Virus record (IMG/VR): IMGVR_UViG_3300027759_000194
Location: 1 to 38,629 of that record
Length of the DNA stretch: 38,629 nucleotides
Reading direction: 5' to 3' (one strand)
DNA from: a virus
Positions 1-8,711 of the stretch are shown here, in pieces; within the stretch, counting starts at the first letter, position 1, and each line of letters opens with the position of its first letter. The position numbers were made by a program, and so were the translations under genes. The notes beneath the pieces were generated by a model, which worked only from the letters and a program-made list of their open reading frames with translations, did not search any database and was not told the DNA's origin.

Positions 1-112
1 AGCAATATGGAATGATTACGAATACACAAACAAGTTTGTTGCTGCTGCGATTCTTAGTCATATAATATTTTTATTAATAAACGAATATGAGAAAAATGCA
101 GATAAAGGATGA
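1..112 (+). CDS. Partial small membrane protein, 5' end cut by the window
   Basis: The window starts inside this gene; codons run from base 2 to the TGA at 110-112. The complete homologue is at 29214-29378 and encodes 54 residues with two hydrophobic stretches. The end overlaps the start of the next gene by 26 bases, as in the second copy. Function is not recognised; a small inner-membrane protein is all the sequence supports. Confidence 0.6.
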   Translation, partial: AIWNDYEYTNKFVAAAILSHIIFLLINEYEKNADKG

Positions 113-323
113 GTATAAAGGCAAGACTGTTATTGTGTATAATAGTGTATTAGGCAATCAGAATGTGATAATTGATAAAATACTACCAAAGCATTATGAT
201 TGGTATTCAAGAAATGGATTAAGTCACGTCTTTGAAGTTCAAGCGACAATTAAACCAACTTTTGAATTGACGGAAGAAGAAGTAGTTCCGGTAGTGAAAA
301 AAACACGAACTAAGAAAAAGTGA
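87..323 (+). CDS. Conserved phage protein of unknown function, 78 aa
   Basis: A small soluble protein with a central aromatic patch (YDWYSRNG) and a strongly basic C-terminal tail rich in Lys, Arg and Thr. Its second copy at 29353 differs mainly around residues 50-58, while the first 45 residues and the basic tail are kept, which supports a real reading frame. The start overlaps the preceding membrane protein gene; a second in-frame ATG at 96 is a possible alternative. The basic tail could bind nucleic acid (inference). Its position just before the terminase genes suggests late expression. Confidence 0.7.
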   Translation: MRKMQIKDEYKGKTVIVYNSVLGNQNVIIDKILPKHYDWYSRNGLSHVFEVQATIKPTFELTEEEVVPVVKKTRTKKK

Positions 324-334
324 ATCTCGACTAT

Positions 335-475
335 ATGATAGCATCAGTCAAAGAATATATATTCCAACACAAAGGAATATACATAGAGATAGATGCACAC
401 TTCATTAAATCGGATGTCGGACAAATACAACTACTATATCAAGCATTTAACTACATTCAAAGTGTCAAAGGATAG
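335..475 (+). CDS. Small conserved protein, 46 aa
   Basis: A short frame opening with MIASVKEYIF and closing with TAG at 473-475. The homologue at 29601-29744 keeps the same frame with 47 residues and mostly conservative changes, which is the main evidence that it is real. A GTG at 320, overlapping the end of the previous gene, is an alternative start. The 3' half is overlapped in another frame by the next gene in this copy, whereas in the second copy the neighbour here is the HAD-phosphatase gene. Function unknown. Confidence 0.6.
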   Translation: MIASVKEYIFQHKGIYIEIDAHFIKSDVGQIQLLYQAFNYIQSVKG

Positions 476-653
476 AAAGTACTATATCGCAGTAATCAAT
501 CAAGACCTTCATACTAAACAATGGAGCAAAATTAAGAAACTATTGAAAGCAACTGATTCTTGTTATTGTGTTTTTTACTCAAATGTAAAAGAATTTGAAT
601 TCAATCAAGTTACACAAAATGTGTACCACGAAATGTGTTATCAAGAAAACTAG
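393..653 (+). CDS. Unknown protein, 86 aa, with an N-terminus altered by an upstream indel
   Basis: From about residue 29 (KYYIAVINQ) to the end it matches the 67-residue protein at 30167-30370. The first 28 residues have no counterpart there: they come from reading the 335-475 gene in another frame, because this copy lacks the roughly 450 bases that carry the HAD-phosphatase gene in the second copy. The start is therefore uncertain; ATG at 393 or 414 would both work. The conserved part has an aromatic/Cys segment (YCVFYS) and ends a few bases before the small terminase. Function unknown. Confidence 0.5.
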   Translation: MHTSLNRMSDKYNYYIKHLTTFKVSKDRKYYIAVINQDLHTKQWSKIKKLLKATDSCYCVFYSNVKEFEFNQVTQNVYHEMCYQEN

Positions 654-666
654 AAAAATACGAATA

Positions 667-1083
667 ATGGCAAAACATAAGTATATAGAAACACCTGAGA
701 AACTTTGGGAATTATTTCAAGGTTATCAATCAAGTTTAAAGCCTAGAGAAATACAAAAAGCAACTGCAACAGGAGTGAAGTCTGAATTCCACACACCGCC
801 ACTTACAATGGAAGGATTTGAGAACTATTGTGAAGATAATATCTGTTTTGTACATCAGTATTTTGTAAATCAGAATGAGGCTTATAATGAATATATGAAC
901 ATCTGTTCACGCATAAAGAGAAAGATAAGACAAGACCAAATCGAAGGAGGTATGGTTGGTCAATTCAATCCATCTATTACTCAAAGATTAAATTCATTAA
1001 CTGAAAAAACGGATGTGACAAGTCAGGGTGAAAAGATAAACGAAATCAAAGTAACGATTGTAAGTGGAAATCAAAGCAACTAA
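667..1083 (+). CDS. Terminase small subunit (probable)
   Basis: A 138-residue protein placed directly before and overlapping the large terminase by 20 bases, the classical position of the small subunit that recognises packaging sites in the DNA. I chose ATG 667 rather than the upstream ATG at 595 because the homologue at 30384 starts there and the upstream codons overlap the preceding gene. The N-terminal half (residues about 1-95) is predicted helical; the C-terminal part from QIEGGMVGQFNPSITQRLN is nearly invariant between the copies and probably mediates oligomer or large-subunit contact (inference). The differences cluster at residues 55-85. Confidence 0.8.
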   Translation: MAKHKYIETPEKLWELFQGYQSSLKPREIQKATATGVKSEFHTPPLTMEGFENYCEDNICFVHQYFVNQNEAYNEYMNICSRIKRKIRQDQIEGGMVGQFNPSITQRLNSLTEKTDVTSQGEKINEIKVTIVSGNQSN

Positions 1084-2215
1084 AATCTTTGAGCAGAATT
1101 ATACTGCCTTATCTGATTCAGCTACCAGGTTTATAATCAATCAAGGTGGCTCACGTTCTTCTAAAACCTATTCACTTTGTCAAGTTATAATCGTCTATTG
1201 TCTACAGAATCCAAACAAGGTAGTATCAATAGTTAGGAAGACGTTTCCTGCTTTAAGAGCAACGGTAATGCGTGATTTCTTTGAGATAATGAAAGACTTA
1301 GAAATCTATGAGGTGACGAGCCATAACAAGAGTGAGAATATATATCGGTTTGCGAATGGCTCTATTGTTGAATTCTTTTCAGTAGATGACGAGCAGAAGA
1401 TAAGAGGTCGAAAAAGAGATATAGGATGGTGTAATGAAGCCAATGAACTTTGGTTTGAGGACTTCCAACAGTTGAATATGAGAACTGAGAATACAATGAT
1501 ATTTGACTATAATCCTTCAGATAGTTCAAGTTGGTTATACGAACTTCCTGAAGAAGAAAGCATACTAATAAAATCTACATACAAAGATAATCCATTCCTT
1601 CCTGATTCAATCAAGCGACAGATAGAAGACCTTAAACGAACAGATGAAGCACTATATCAAATCTATGCATTAGGTGAGAAGACAACAAGCAAAACAAATA
1701 TATATAGTAACTGGCAATTTGTCAAAGAAAGACCTGCTAGATTTGAATCATTCTGTTATGGGTTAGACTTTGGATATAACCACCCAACTGCATTAATGAA
1801 AGTCTATTGGAATGAGAAGGATATCTTTGTTGAATCAGTAATCTATGAATCATATCTAACTACTACGATGTTGATAGAACGAATGAATGAGATAGGAGTG
1901 GATAAGAATGCTGATATCTTAGGTGACCATTCAAGACCTGAGATAATAGCAGAGATACAAATCGCAGGTTACAACATAAACAACGCAACGAAAGGAGTGA
2001 AGAAAGGTATTGACAATGTTAAAACGTTTGGAGTGTTATGCCTTGACAATCCAAATCTTAAACGAGAATATGAGAACTACAAATGGAAGAAAGTAGGTGA
2101 TTCAATTACAGATGAGCCAATCAAATTGTTTGACGATGCAATGGATGCAATCCAGTATGCAGGTCGATTCATAAAAGATAATTACTACACAGATGATAGT
2201 TACTTCAGCTTCTAA
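1064..2215 (+). CDS. Terminase large subunit (ATPase and nuclease)
   Basis: 383 residues, typical of PBSX/Terminase_3-like large terminases that translocate DNA into the prohead and cut concatemers. The Walker A motif GGSRSSKT is at residues 28-35 and the Walker B/catalytic segment WCNEA at 122-126, with Glu125 the probable catalytic carboxylate. The C-terminal RNase H-like nuclease shows its acidic residues at Asp235 (LDFGYNH), Asp288 (LGDHSRPE) and Asp357/358/361 (DDAMDAIQYA). The second copy (30781) differs at only about four residues despite many silent changes, showing strong purifying selection. All catalytic residues are intact. Confidence 0.97.
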   Translation: MEIKATKIFEQNYTALSDSATRFIINQGGSRSSKTYSLCQVIIVYCLQNPNKVVSIVRKTFPALRATVMRDFFEIMKDLEIYEVTSHNKSENIYRFANGSIVEFFSVDDEQKIRGRKRDIGWCNEANELWFEDFQQLNMRTENTMIFDYNPSDSSSWLYELPEEESILIKSTYKDNPFLPDSIKRQIEDLKRTDEALYQIYALGEKTTSKTNIYSNWQFVKERPARFESFCYGLDFGYNHPTALMKVYWNEKDIFVESVIYESYLTTTMLIERMNEIGVDKNADILGDHSRPEIIAEIQIAGYNINNATKGVKKGIDNVKTFGVLCLDNPNLKREYENYKWKKVGDSITDEPIKLFDDAMDAIQYAGRFIKDNYYTDDSYFSF

Positions 2216-2234
2216 AACACGAACAAAAAATTAA

Positions 2235-2242
2235 CCATTATA
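2235..2242 (+). promoter_or_regulatory. CCATTATA start-site motif, four bases before the ATG
   Basis: CCATTATA followed by AGAT and the ATG at 2247. The same octamer at the same spacing precedes the genes at 8712, 13029 and 15582 and the second copies at 31964 and 38494. It is either a translation-initiation element or a late promoter giving nearly leaderless mRNA; the sequence alone does not decide. Confidence 0.55.
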
Positions 2243-2246
2243 AGAT

Positions 2247-3668
2247 ATGGCAATAACATCAATAGCAGCACCACAAGATTTTACACCTGCGTATAATCCG
2301 ATTAAGTTCATAGTAGATGGCACGAACAAGAATCTACTAGGTTACAAATATATCTTTGACATCTATCCTTTTGGTGGTGCAACAAAGATAGCAGAGTATC
2401 GAGTGTTTCCAGAGTATGGCACTGGATATGGTAGAATAGATATATCTAAACTACTTCAAACGAAAGTAAGTTATGATAGTGAGTTATATAACACAGTCAC
2501 ATATCCTGCTATCAATTCATTTTACAAATACGATGTGAAGATAGGCGAGGAGTATATTACTTCAATTACATATACTTCTTCATTGTCTAATAACTCAGGC
2601 AATGTAAGAATAACTGCAACACATTCGTATGTTGTAGGCGACCAAGTTAGAATAAATCAAGCAGATGGTGGTGCAGCTAATCCAAACTTAGAAGGACTGT
2701 TTACCGTATTGTCAATAGTTGGCACTACTTCTTTTACTGTTAACTCATTGTGGTCTCAAGTGACAAATGCTGCGATAGATGGAACGGTAAGCTACTCAGA
2801 TAATAGAAAGACTATCACACCAAATATATTACTTGAAGAAAGAAAGATAGTGTTTAATGGTGCGAGGTCATTCTTAGAGTTTATTAATTATGACCAAAGT
2901 CTCTACATCTTGAATAATGCTAGAGATTATCTTCTAACTGATATGCCACAAAATGGATTCTATTCTACTTTATATCAAGACTTGATAATCAACTTTGGTA
3001 ATGCCAATGTGACTACAGGCTTTGCTTATTTTGAGAACGATGGTGGTAACTTATTCAGTAAAGTAGTAGATGCAAATTCTTATATTGCAGGTGTTCCAGT
3101 AGGAACTAATAACTTTGGTACTTTGACTTTGGTAAGTGGTGTAGGTAATCTTATAGAGACTAATACACAATACTATGACTTTTGGTATGCTGATAGTTTA
3201 GGCAATCAATGTTCAAGAAAATATCGTGTTAACATTGACTATCGATGTTTGATTGAAGACTACTCTTTATTGTTCTTAGATAGGATGGGAAGCTATGGCA
3301 GTTTTGCTTTTCAGTTGAGAGCATACGAAAAAGGCAATGTGCAGAAACAAGGATTTAATAGAGATATTGAAGGTAATACTGATGGTGGAGAATGGAGATA
3401 CTTTTCTGAATCATTCGGTCAAACAATCTATTCATCTAACGTGACTAAAACTTTAGACTTAAATACTAATTGGATGACTGAAGAGATGTCGATATACTTT
3501 GAGCAGTTGATTACTTCGCCATTAGTTTACATAAAATTGCCTAATAATATTTATGCAGCAGTTACAATAAATGAGAATTCGTTTGAAGTAAACAATCAAA
3601 GAAACAAGAAACTATTTAAGAAGTCAATAACAGTTACATACGCAAATCAAAATACTGTCAATGTATAA
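2247..3668 (+). CDS. Late structural protein, probably tail-associated, 473 aa
   Basis: A beta-rich protein lying between the terminase and the long fibre gene, and overlapping the latter by eight bases, which suggests coupled translation and a virion role in the tail. No catalytic motif is visible. The start follows the CCATTATA motif. Compared with the second copy at 31964, most of the protein is conserved, but residues about 373-392 are rewritten, a pattern expected for a surface loop. From residue about 412 onward the two copies become identical even at nucleotide level. I cannot name the family; baseplate or distal-tail component is an inference from position. Confidence 0.75.
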   Translation: MAITSIAAPQDFTPAYNPIKFIVDGTNKNLLGYKYIFDIYPFGGATKIAEYRVFPEYGTGYGRIDISKLLQTKVSYDSELYNTVTYPAINSFYKYDVKIGEEYITSITYTSSLSNNSGNVRITATHSYVVGDQVRINQADGGAANPNLEGLFTVLSIVGTTSFTVNSLWSQVTNAAIDGTVSYSDNRKTITPNILLEERKIVFNGARSFLEFINYDQSLYILNNARDYLLTDMPQNGFYSTLYQDLIINFGNANVTTGFAYFENDGGNLFSKVVDANSYIAGVPVGTNNFGTLTLVSGVGNLIETNTQYYDFWYADSLGNQCSRKYRVNIDYRCLIEDYSLLFLDRMGSYGSFAFQLRAYEKGNVQKQGFNRDIEGNTDGGEWRYFSESFGQTIYSSNVTKTLDLNTNWMTEEMSIYFEQLITSPLVYIKLPNNIYAAVTINENSFEVNNQRNKKLFKKSITVTYANQNTVNV

Positions 3669-6600
3669 CGTAAGAATACAACTAGCAACTGGATATTTAG
3701 ATGTCAAAGAAGATACTGCTTTTCCTTTAAACTTTGGAGTAGCAGATATTCGTGATGTAAGCAAAAGAGCAGGAGCATTCTCTAAGACTATCACACTTGT
3801 AGGCAACAAGAATAACCACGACTTGCTTAACCACTACTACGATGTCAATATTGTAGCAGGAACATTCGACATCAATGCTTTGACTAAATGTACTGTAGTT
3901 CAAAATGGCATTCCGATTCTTGCAGATGCGTTTGTTCAGTTGTTGTCAGTTAATAAGATTCAAAAGGATACTTCATTTGAACAAGACATTGAATATTCTG
4001 TATTGATTAAAGACCAAGCAAGTACATTCTTTACTGACATAGATACTAAAGAGTTAAGAGACATTGACTATTCGGATTTGAATCACGCAATAAATTCAGC
4101 TAACATTTACTCTTCATTTACTCACGATGTAACTGACGGTTATAAATATGGCTTGACGTGGATGACTGGCAACTTGTATAATCTTTCTGATTTTAGACCT
4201 GCCATTTATGCAAAGGTTTATTTCGATAGAATCTTTCAGAATGCAGGATATAATTATGATTGGTCTTCTTTGGCTGCGTGTGGATTTGACAAGCTACTTA
4301 TTCCTTACAACGGTGATTTAGTTACGATTGATTATTCTAACTATACAGTTGAAGCAACTCACGCAGCAGATATTGTGAGTATAGTTCAAACACCATATAC
4401 TGCAGGTTTCACAGAGCCTTTAACTGGATTTGTTGAAATAGTAGATACTCAAGCTTTATTCAATCCTGCTACTGGAGTATACACTTGTGCTTTTCCGTTG
4501 TCAGGAGCAGAATGTGTTAATGTAGGAATTGACATAGTAGGAGATGTTCAACTTGTGAATGCTACTGCAGGAGATTTGCGTTTATTAAATACTTTCTTTT
4601 CATATACATCACTGCCAAAACAAAGATACTATTTAGAAATAAGAGTATTCAGAAGTGCAGTCGCTGCTTATCCAATAAGTACTTATTCTATACCATATGA
4701 CATTATGACTGATGGTATAAATTCTGCACCATTTGCACCAGGTACAACAACGATAATAAGTTTAAACAATAGCTATATTATTCCAGTCAGCAATGTATTA
4801 GCAGGGGAGCAATTAACGTTTGAGATAGGATTAAGAATTGAAAACTCTAACACTTCTTTACATTGGGTGGATAATGCAGTAGTAGATGCTATAATGACTC
4901 CTCAACTTAACTACACATCTTTAAAATTAAGTGCTAATATCTCATCTAATACTTTGTCGGTAGGTACACTTTTGAATATGAATCAGTTTGTGCCTGATAA
5001 AATTAAGCAGAAAGATTTTGTCAAGTCAATATTTCAGATGTTTAATCTATATGTTGAGATAGATACGAATAACGCAAATACACTTATACTAAAAACTAGA
5101 GATGACTTTTATGATAGTGGAGTTGAGAAAGATTGGACTTACAAACTAGCAAAAGACAAAGAGCAGATTCTAAACTTCTTGCCAGAACTAGCATCAAAGA
5201 AACTTATCTTAACATACAAGCAAGATAAAGATACACCTAACGTAACTTACTACGATACTACACGAGAAATATACGGTCAAGTGGAATATGTCTTTGACAA
5301 CGAGTATGTGAAAGGAATAGATACAAAAGAATTAATCTTCTCACCTTCACCTATTGGTCAAACAATATTCGGTGCTTATGTTCCAATTGTTGCAGGTAGT
5401 TCGCCTAAGACTAATCTTCGTATATTATACGATGGTGGTATGAAATCGTGCAGTCAATATACAATTATAGATTCAGGCTCTGCAGGCTTGTACGGAATCT
5501 TAGAATATCCTTTGATGCATCACTATGACGATGCGTTGAATCCTACGTTAGACATAAACTTTGCTTTGTGCGATTTTATGTTCTACGATGACTACACACC
5601 AACCGATAACAATCTTTATAATTCATATTGGAGACGTACAATAAGCCAAATCAATACTGGCAAGATGTTGATTGCTTACTTCAATTTGAAAGAAGATGAC
5701 ATTCAGAAGTTAAAGCTAAACGACAAGATTAGAATAGATAATTCTTGGTGGTCAATTAACAAAATTATAGACTACGATGCTAATAATAAGCAACTGACAA
5801 AAGTTGAATTATTATCTACAGATAGTGAGATAGATTTCGCACCATTTATAACGAAGAAACCAATTAAACCACACGGTGGATTTAGTGCAGTTTATACAGG
5901 AGTAAATCAAACAATAACAGATAATAGCAATACTGTAGGAATAGGTGCAGATGCTTATATTAAAGGCAAGAATAACATAATAATGCCGAACGTTAAATGT
6001 ATAATTGAAGGAGATGGATTTGTTGTAAGTGAAGATGGAATATATAGAGGAAACGATAACATAAATACTATAAATGACAATTACGCAAATGCTGATTTAA
6101 CATTTGACGACAATCGTAACCATTCGACAAATGGATTTGATTTAATAGAGTCAACAGATGGTGGTAATCTTCTACAATCATATAGAAAAATGACACCTTC
6201 AAATTCAGAATATGGATTTGAAGGATATAAAACAAAATATGATAGTACAAAAGTTCAATTTTATGCAGATAACAATCTAATATCTGAACTTGTTAAAACT
6301 GGATTTATTCACAAGTCATCTGTGACATATCCACAAGCAGTTAAGACTGCTAATTATTCATTTGTTGACTCTGATTATTTAGTTAATTGTACTGCAAATT
6401 CATTCAATGTAACGTTACCAACTGCAGTAGGTAGACAAGGTAAGACGTATGTAGTTAAGAATAGTGGAACTGGTACTATTTCATTCTTAGCAAGTGGTGG
6501 TCAATTGATAGATGGTGCTGCAAGTTGGTCTTTATCTCAATATGATTATTTTGTTGTACAATCAACGGGTTCAAATTGGGTTATTATATCTTCTAATACA

Positions 6601-8508
6601 CTTGGAGCAATAACACCTAGTGGATACTACGGGGCATTTCAGGATAATACTATACAAACTGCTGCTGCAATTAATACGCCTTATGCAATGAGATTTGGTA
6701 TTACTGATTTAAGTAACACGATAACAATTGTAAGTGATGGAAGTTATTTGACAAGAATAACAATTGCTAATACTGGCGTTTATAATATTCAATTTTCAGC
6801 ACAATTTGATAGAACAAATAGTGGCACTGATACTGTAGATATTTGGTTAAGAAAAAATGGAGTAGATGTTCCTGGAAGTGGTGGTAAAATAGTTTTAACA
6901 GGAGGAGTAATAGCATCTGCAATAATAGCAGCTTGGAACTATGTATTAGATGTAGTTGCAGGAGATTATTATCAAATAATGTGGAGTACACCAGATACTC
7001 ACGTTAGACTACTTTATGAAGCTGCGCAGACTACTCCATTTGCCCATCCATTAATACCATCCACTATATTAACTGTAACACAACAAGCAGGTATAATGGC
7101 AGGAACTGGGATAACAGCCTTAAATGGATTAAGTGCAGATGTTCAACTTTTATCAGTTGGAACAAGTGGAACAGATTTCAATATTTCATCATCAACTAAT
7201 ACACACACATTCAATCTACCAACTGCGAGCGCAACAAATAGGGGTGCATTAAGCTCGGCAAATTGGTCAACATTTAATGGTAAACAAAATCAAATAACAT
7301 TAACAACAACTGGAACTGGTGCTGCTACATTTGTATCAGACGTCTTAAATATTCCTACTCCTTCGAGTGGTGGTGGAAGTGGTATATTCGGTATATCAAA
7401 TTCAAGTGGTGTTTATACTTACTATGCTACATTAACCTTAGCAATGGCAGCTGCTTCAAGTGGTCAAACTATTGAAATGTTTGCAGATGTTACGGAAACG
7501 GGAGCTGTTTCAATTAATTTAAAAAATGGGGTTAATATAAATGGTAACGGTCATACATATACTTTAAATAATACAGGAACAACAAATTGTATTCAAGATA
7601 ATGGGGTTTCTTTGTATTGTGAATTATTTAATATTAAGTTTAAAAGAATGGGAGCGGCGACACCAAGTGCCACAGCTTCACTACCATTATATGTTACAAA
7701 TGCTGCGACTCAAATCATAAATAATGGCGTTAGTTTTGAGTCAACATTTAGTTTAGCAGCTGCGATTAGTGGAAAAGTAACGGGAGGATATTTTAGAGGA
7801 GAATTATCAGCTAATTTATCCTTAAATGTTTCATCGGGTGGAATTTTAACAAATGCGGATTTTTATTCAGCAGTTGGCTATGCTAATATTGCTGGCACGG
7901 CGGTTAATTGCTCATTTAGAAGTAACGGTAGTTACGCAGTAAATAGTGGTACTACTGCTAGATTAATTAATTGTACTGGATATTCAACCTCTAGTTATGG
8001 GATTTTTGGGAATGGTTATTTATTTAATTGCGTAGGTTATTCAACTGCAGGCTCTGGAATTTTTACATCTGATACAAATACTGTTCTTATGAATTGTTCG
8101 GGATATTCAAGTGCTGTTTGTGGGATACAAGGTATAGGTAACTTTATAAATTCAGTTGGAGAGTCTACAGCAAATGCGGGTATATTTGGGGCTTCAATAA
8201 TTAATTGTACTGCTAAAAGTTCAGGCGCAAAAGCTGCTTGGGTTTCAGTTAAAATGTATAATTCAAGTTCAATTTGTACTTGGAATAATGCAAGCGGTCA
8301 TTCGGTTGAATTACAAGCTAATAATACAGAAATTGTCGAATGTGTTTTACAAGTTACAAATGCTTCTGCAAATTCAATATATAGTGGTACTGCTTATGCT
8401 TGCAAATATGCAAATAATGCGTTTAAAGGAGCAACTACTTCTATTAATGCAAACATAACACAAGGCATGATAAATGTTCACGATTTACAAGGAAATATAA
8501 TAATTTAA
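3661..8508 (+). CDS. Giant tail/fibre protein with beta-helix tip, 1615 aa
   Basis: The N-terminal 700 or so residues look like a tail-anchoring structural part. Residues about 898-975 form a small beta domain (from SFVDSDYLVN to a TGSNWVII end), and about 988-1127 resemble a C1q/TNF-like jelly roll often seen in tail fibres. Residues about 1190-1209 carry the fibre linker NRGALSSANWSTFNGK. After a SSGGG linker near residue 1239 comes a 376-residue tip that reads as a right-handed beta-helix, with recurring NCxGYS...GI rungs at about 1440-1540. It should bind, and possibly degrade, the host surface glycan. No catalytic residues can be assigned. The tip is replaced by an unrelated one in the second copy (33378). 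Confidence 0.9.
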   Translation: MYNVRIQLATGYLDVKEDTAFPLNFGVADIRDVSKRAGAFSKTITLVGNKNNHDLLNHYYDVNIVAGTFDINALTKCTVVQNGIPILADAFVQLLSVNKIQKDTSFEQDIEYSVLIKDQASTFFTDIDTKELRDIDYSDLNHAINSANIYSSFTHDVTDGYKYGLTWMTGNLYNLSDFRPAIYAKVYFDRIFQNAGYNYDWSSLAACGFDKLLIPYNGDLVTIDYSNYTVEATHAADIVSIVQTPYTAGFTEPLTGFVEIVDTQALFNPATGVYTCAFPLSGAECVNVGIDIVGDVQLVNATAGDLRLLNTFFSYTSLPKQRYYLEIRVFRSAVAAYPISTYSIPYDIMTDGINSAPFAPGTTTIISLNNSYIIPVSNVLAGEQLTFEIGLRIENSNTSLHWVDNAVVDAIMTPQLNYTSLKLSANISSNTLSVGTLLNMNQFVPDKIKQKDFVKSIFQMFNLYVEIDTNNANTLILKTRDDFYDSGVEKDWTYKLAKDKEQILNFLPELASKKLILTYKQDKDTPNVTYYDTTREIYGQVEYVFDNEYVKGIDTKELIFSPSPIGQTIFGAYVPIVAGSSPKTNLRILYDGGMKSCSQYTIIDSGSAGLYGILEYPLMHHYDDALNPTLDINFALCDFMFYDDYTPTDNNLYNSYWRRTISQINTGKMLIAYFNLKEDDIQKLKLNDKIRIDNSWWSINKIIDYDANNKQLTKVELLSTDSEIDFAPFITKKPIKPHGGFSAVYTGVNQTITDNSNTVGIGADAYIKGKNNIIMPNVKCIIEGDGFVVSEDGIYRGNDNINTINDNYANADLTFDDNRNHSTNGFDLIESTDGGNLLQSYRKMTPSNSEYGFEGYKTKYDSTKVQFYADNNLISELVKTGFIHKSSVTYPQAVKTANYSFVDSDYLVNCTANSFNVTLPTAVGRQGKTYVVKNSGTGTISFLASGGQLIDGAASWSLSQYDYFVVQSTGSNWVIISSNTLGAITPSGYYGAFQDNTIQTAAAINTPYAMRFGITDLSNTITIVSDGSYLTRITIANTGVYNIQFSAQFDRTNSGTDTVDIWLRKNGVDVPGSGGKIVLTGGVIASAIIAAWNYVLDVVAGDYYQIMWSTPDTHVRLLYEAAQTTPFAHPLIPSTILTVTQQAGIMAGTGITALNGLSADVQLLSVGTSGTDFNISSSTNTHTFNLPTASATNRGALSSANWSTFNGKQNQITLTTTGTGAATFVSDVLNIPTPSSGGGSGIFGISNSSGVYTYYATLTLAMAAASSGQTIEMFADVTETGAVSINLKNGVNINGNGHTYTLNNTGTTNCIQDNGVSLYCELFNIKFKRMGAATPSATASLPLYVTNAATQIINNGVSFESTFSLAAAISGKVTGGYFRGELSANLSLNVSSGGILTNADFYSAVGYANIAGTAVNCSFRSNGSYAVNSGTTARLINCTGYSTSSYGIFGNGYLFNCVGYSTAGSGIFTSDTNTVLMNCSGYSSAVCGIQGIGNFINSVGESTANAGIFGASIINCTAKSSGAKAAWVSVKMYNSSSICTWNNASGHSVELQANNTEIVECVLQVTNASANSIYSGTAYACKYANNAFKGATTSINANITQGMINVHDLQGNIII

Positions 8509-8670
8509 ATAATATGGAAAATTTACAACAAATAGTAGTACAATTAACTACTGCACCATTTGAAAGAGCATTGGCACAATACGGAACTGATTTTATGCCA
8601 CAAGAGCAAAAAGAAGTGATTTACTCAGATTTAACAACTGAAGAAAAAGTCATATTTGATTCTTTTGTTG
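7377..8670 (+). other. Exchangeable fibre-tip cassette, beta-helix version
   Basis: This segment has no similarity to the corresponding segment 37094-38452. The left junction lies inside codons for a Gly-rich linker (GGTGGTGG) and the right junction lies within the last codons of the small gene at 8514. The cassette therefore carries a fibre tip and a small partner gene as one exchangeable unit. Confidence 0.8.
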
Positions 8671-8696
8671 AAATGATTAAAACACAACTTCAATAA
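8514..8696 (+). CDS. Small fibre-associated protein, 60 aa
   Basis: Starts five bases after the fibre gene and is replaced together with the fibre tip in the second copy, so it probably belongs to the beta-helix tip as an assembly partner or chaperone (inference from linkage). The sequence is acidic and helical, with no cysteine and no signal peptide. The last five codons (KTQLQ) and stop survive as a non-coding remnant at 38461-38478 in the other variant. Family not recognised. Confidence 0.6.
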   Translation: MENLQQIVVQLTTAPFERALAQYGTDFMPQEQKEVIYSDLTTEEKVIFDSFVEMIKTQLQ

Positions 8697-8699
8697 TCA

Positions 8700-8707
8700 C
8701 CATTATA
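8700..8707 (+). promoter_or_regulatory. CCATTATA start-site motif before the tape measure gene
   Basis: CCATTATA, then TAAT, then the ATG at 8712. The whole block is kept in the second copy at 38482-38489 although everything just upstream is exchanged. Confidence 0.55.
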
Positions 8708-8711
8708 TAAT

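Noticed and set aside
7240-8508. Diversity-generating retroelement acting on the fibre tip
   Set aside because: No reverse transcriptase gene and no template repeat are present; the tips differ as whole unrelated modules, not by adenine-specific substitutions.
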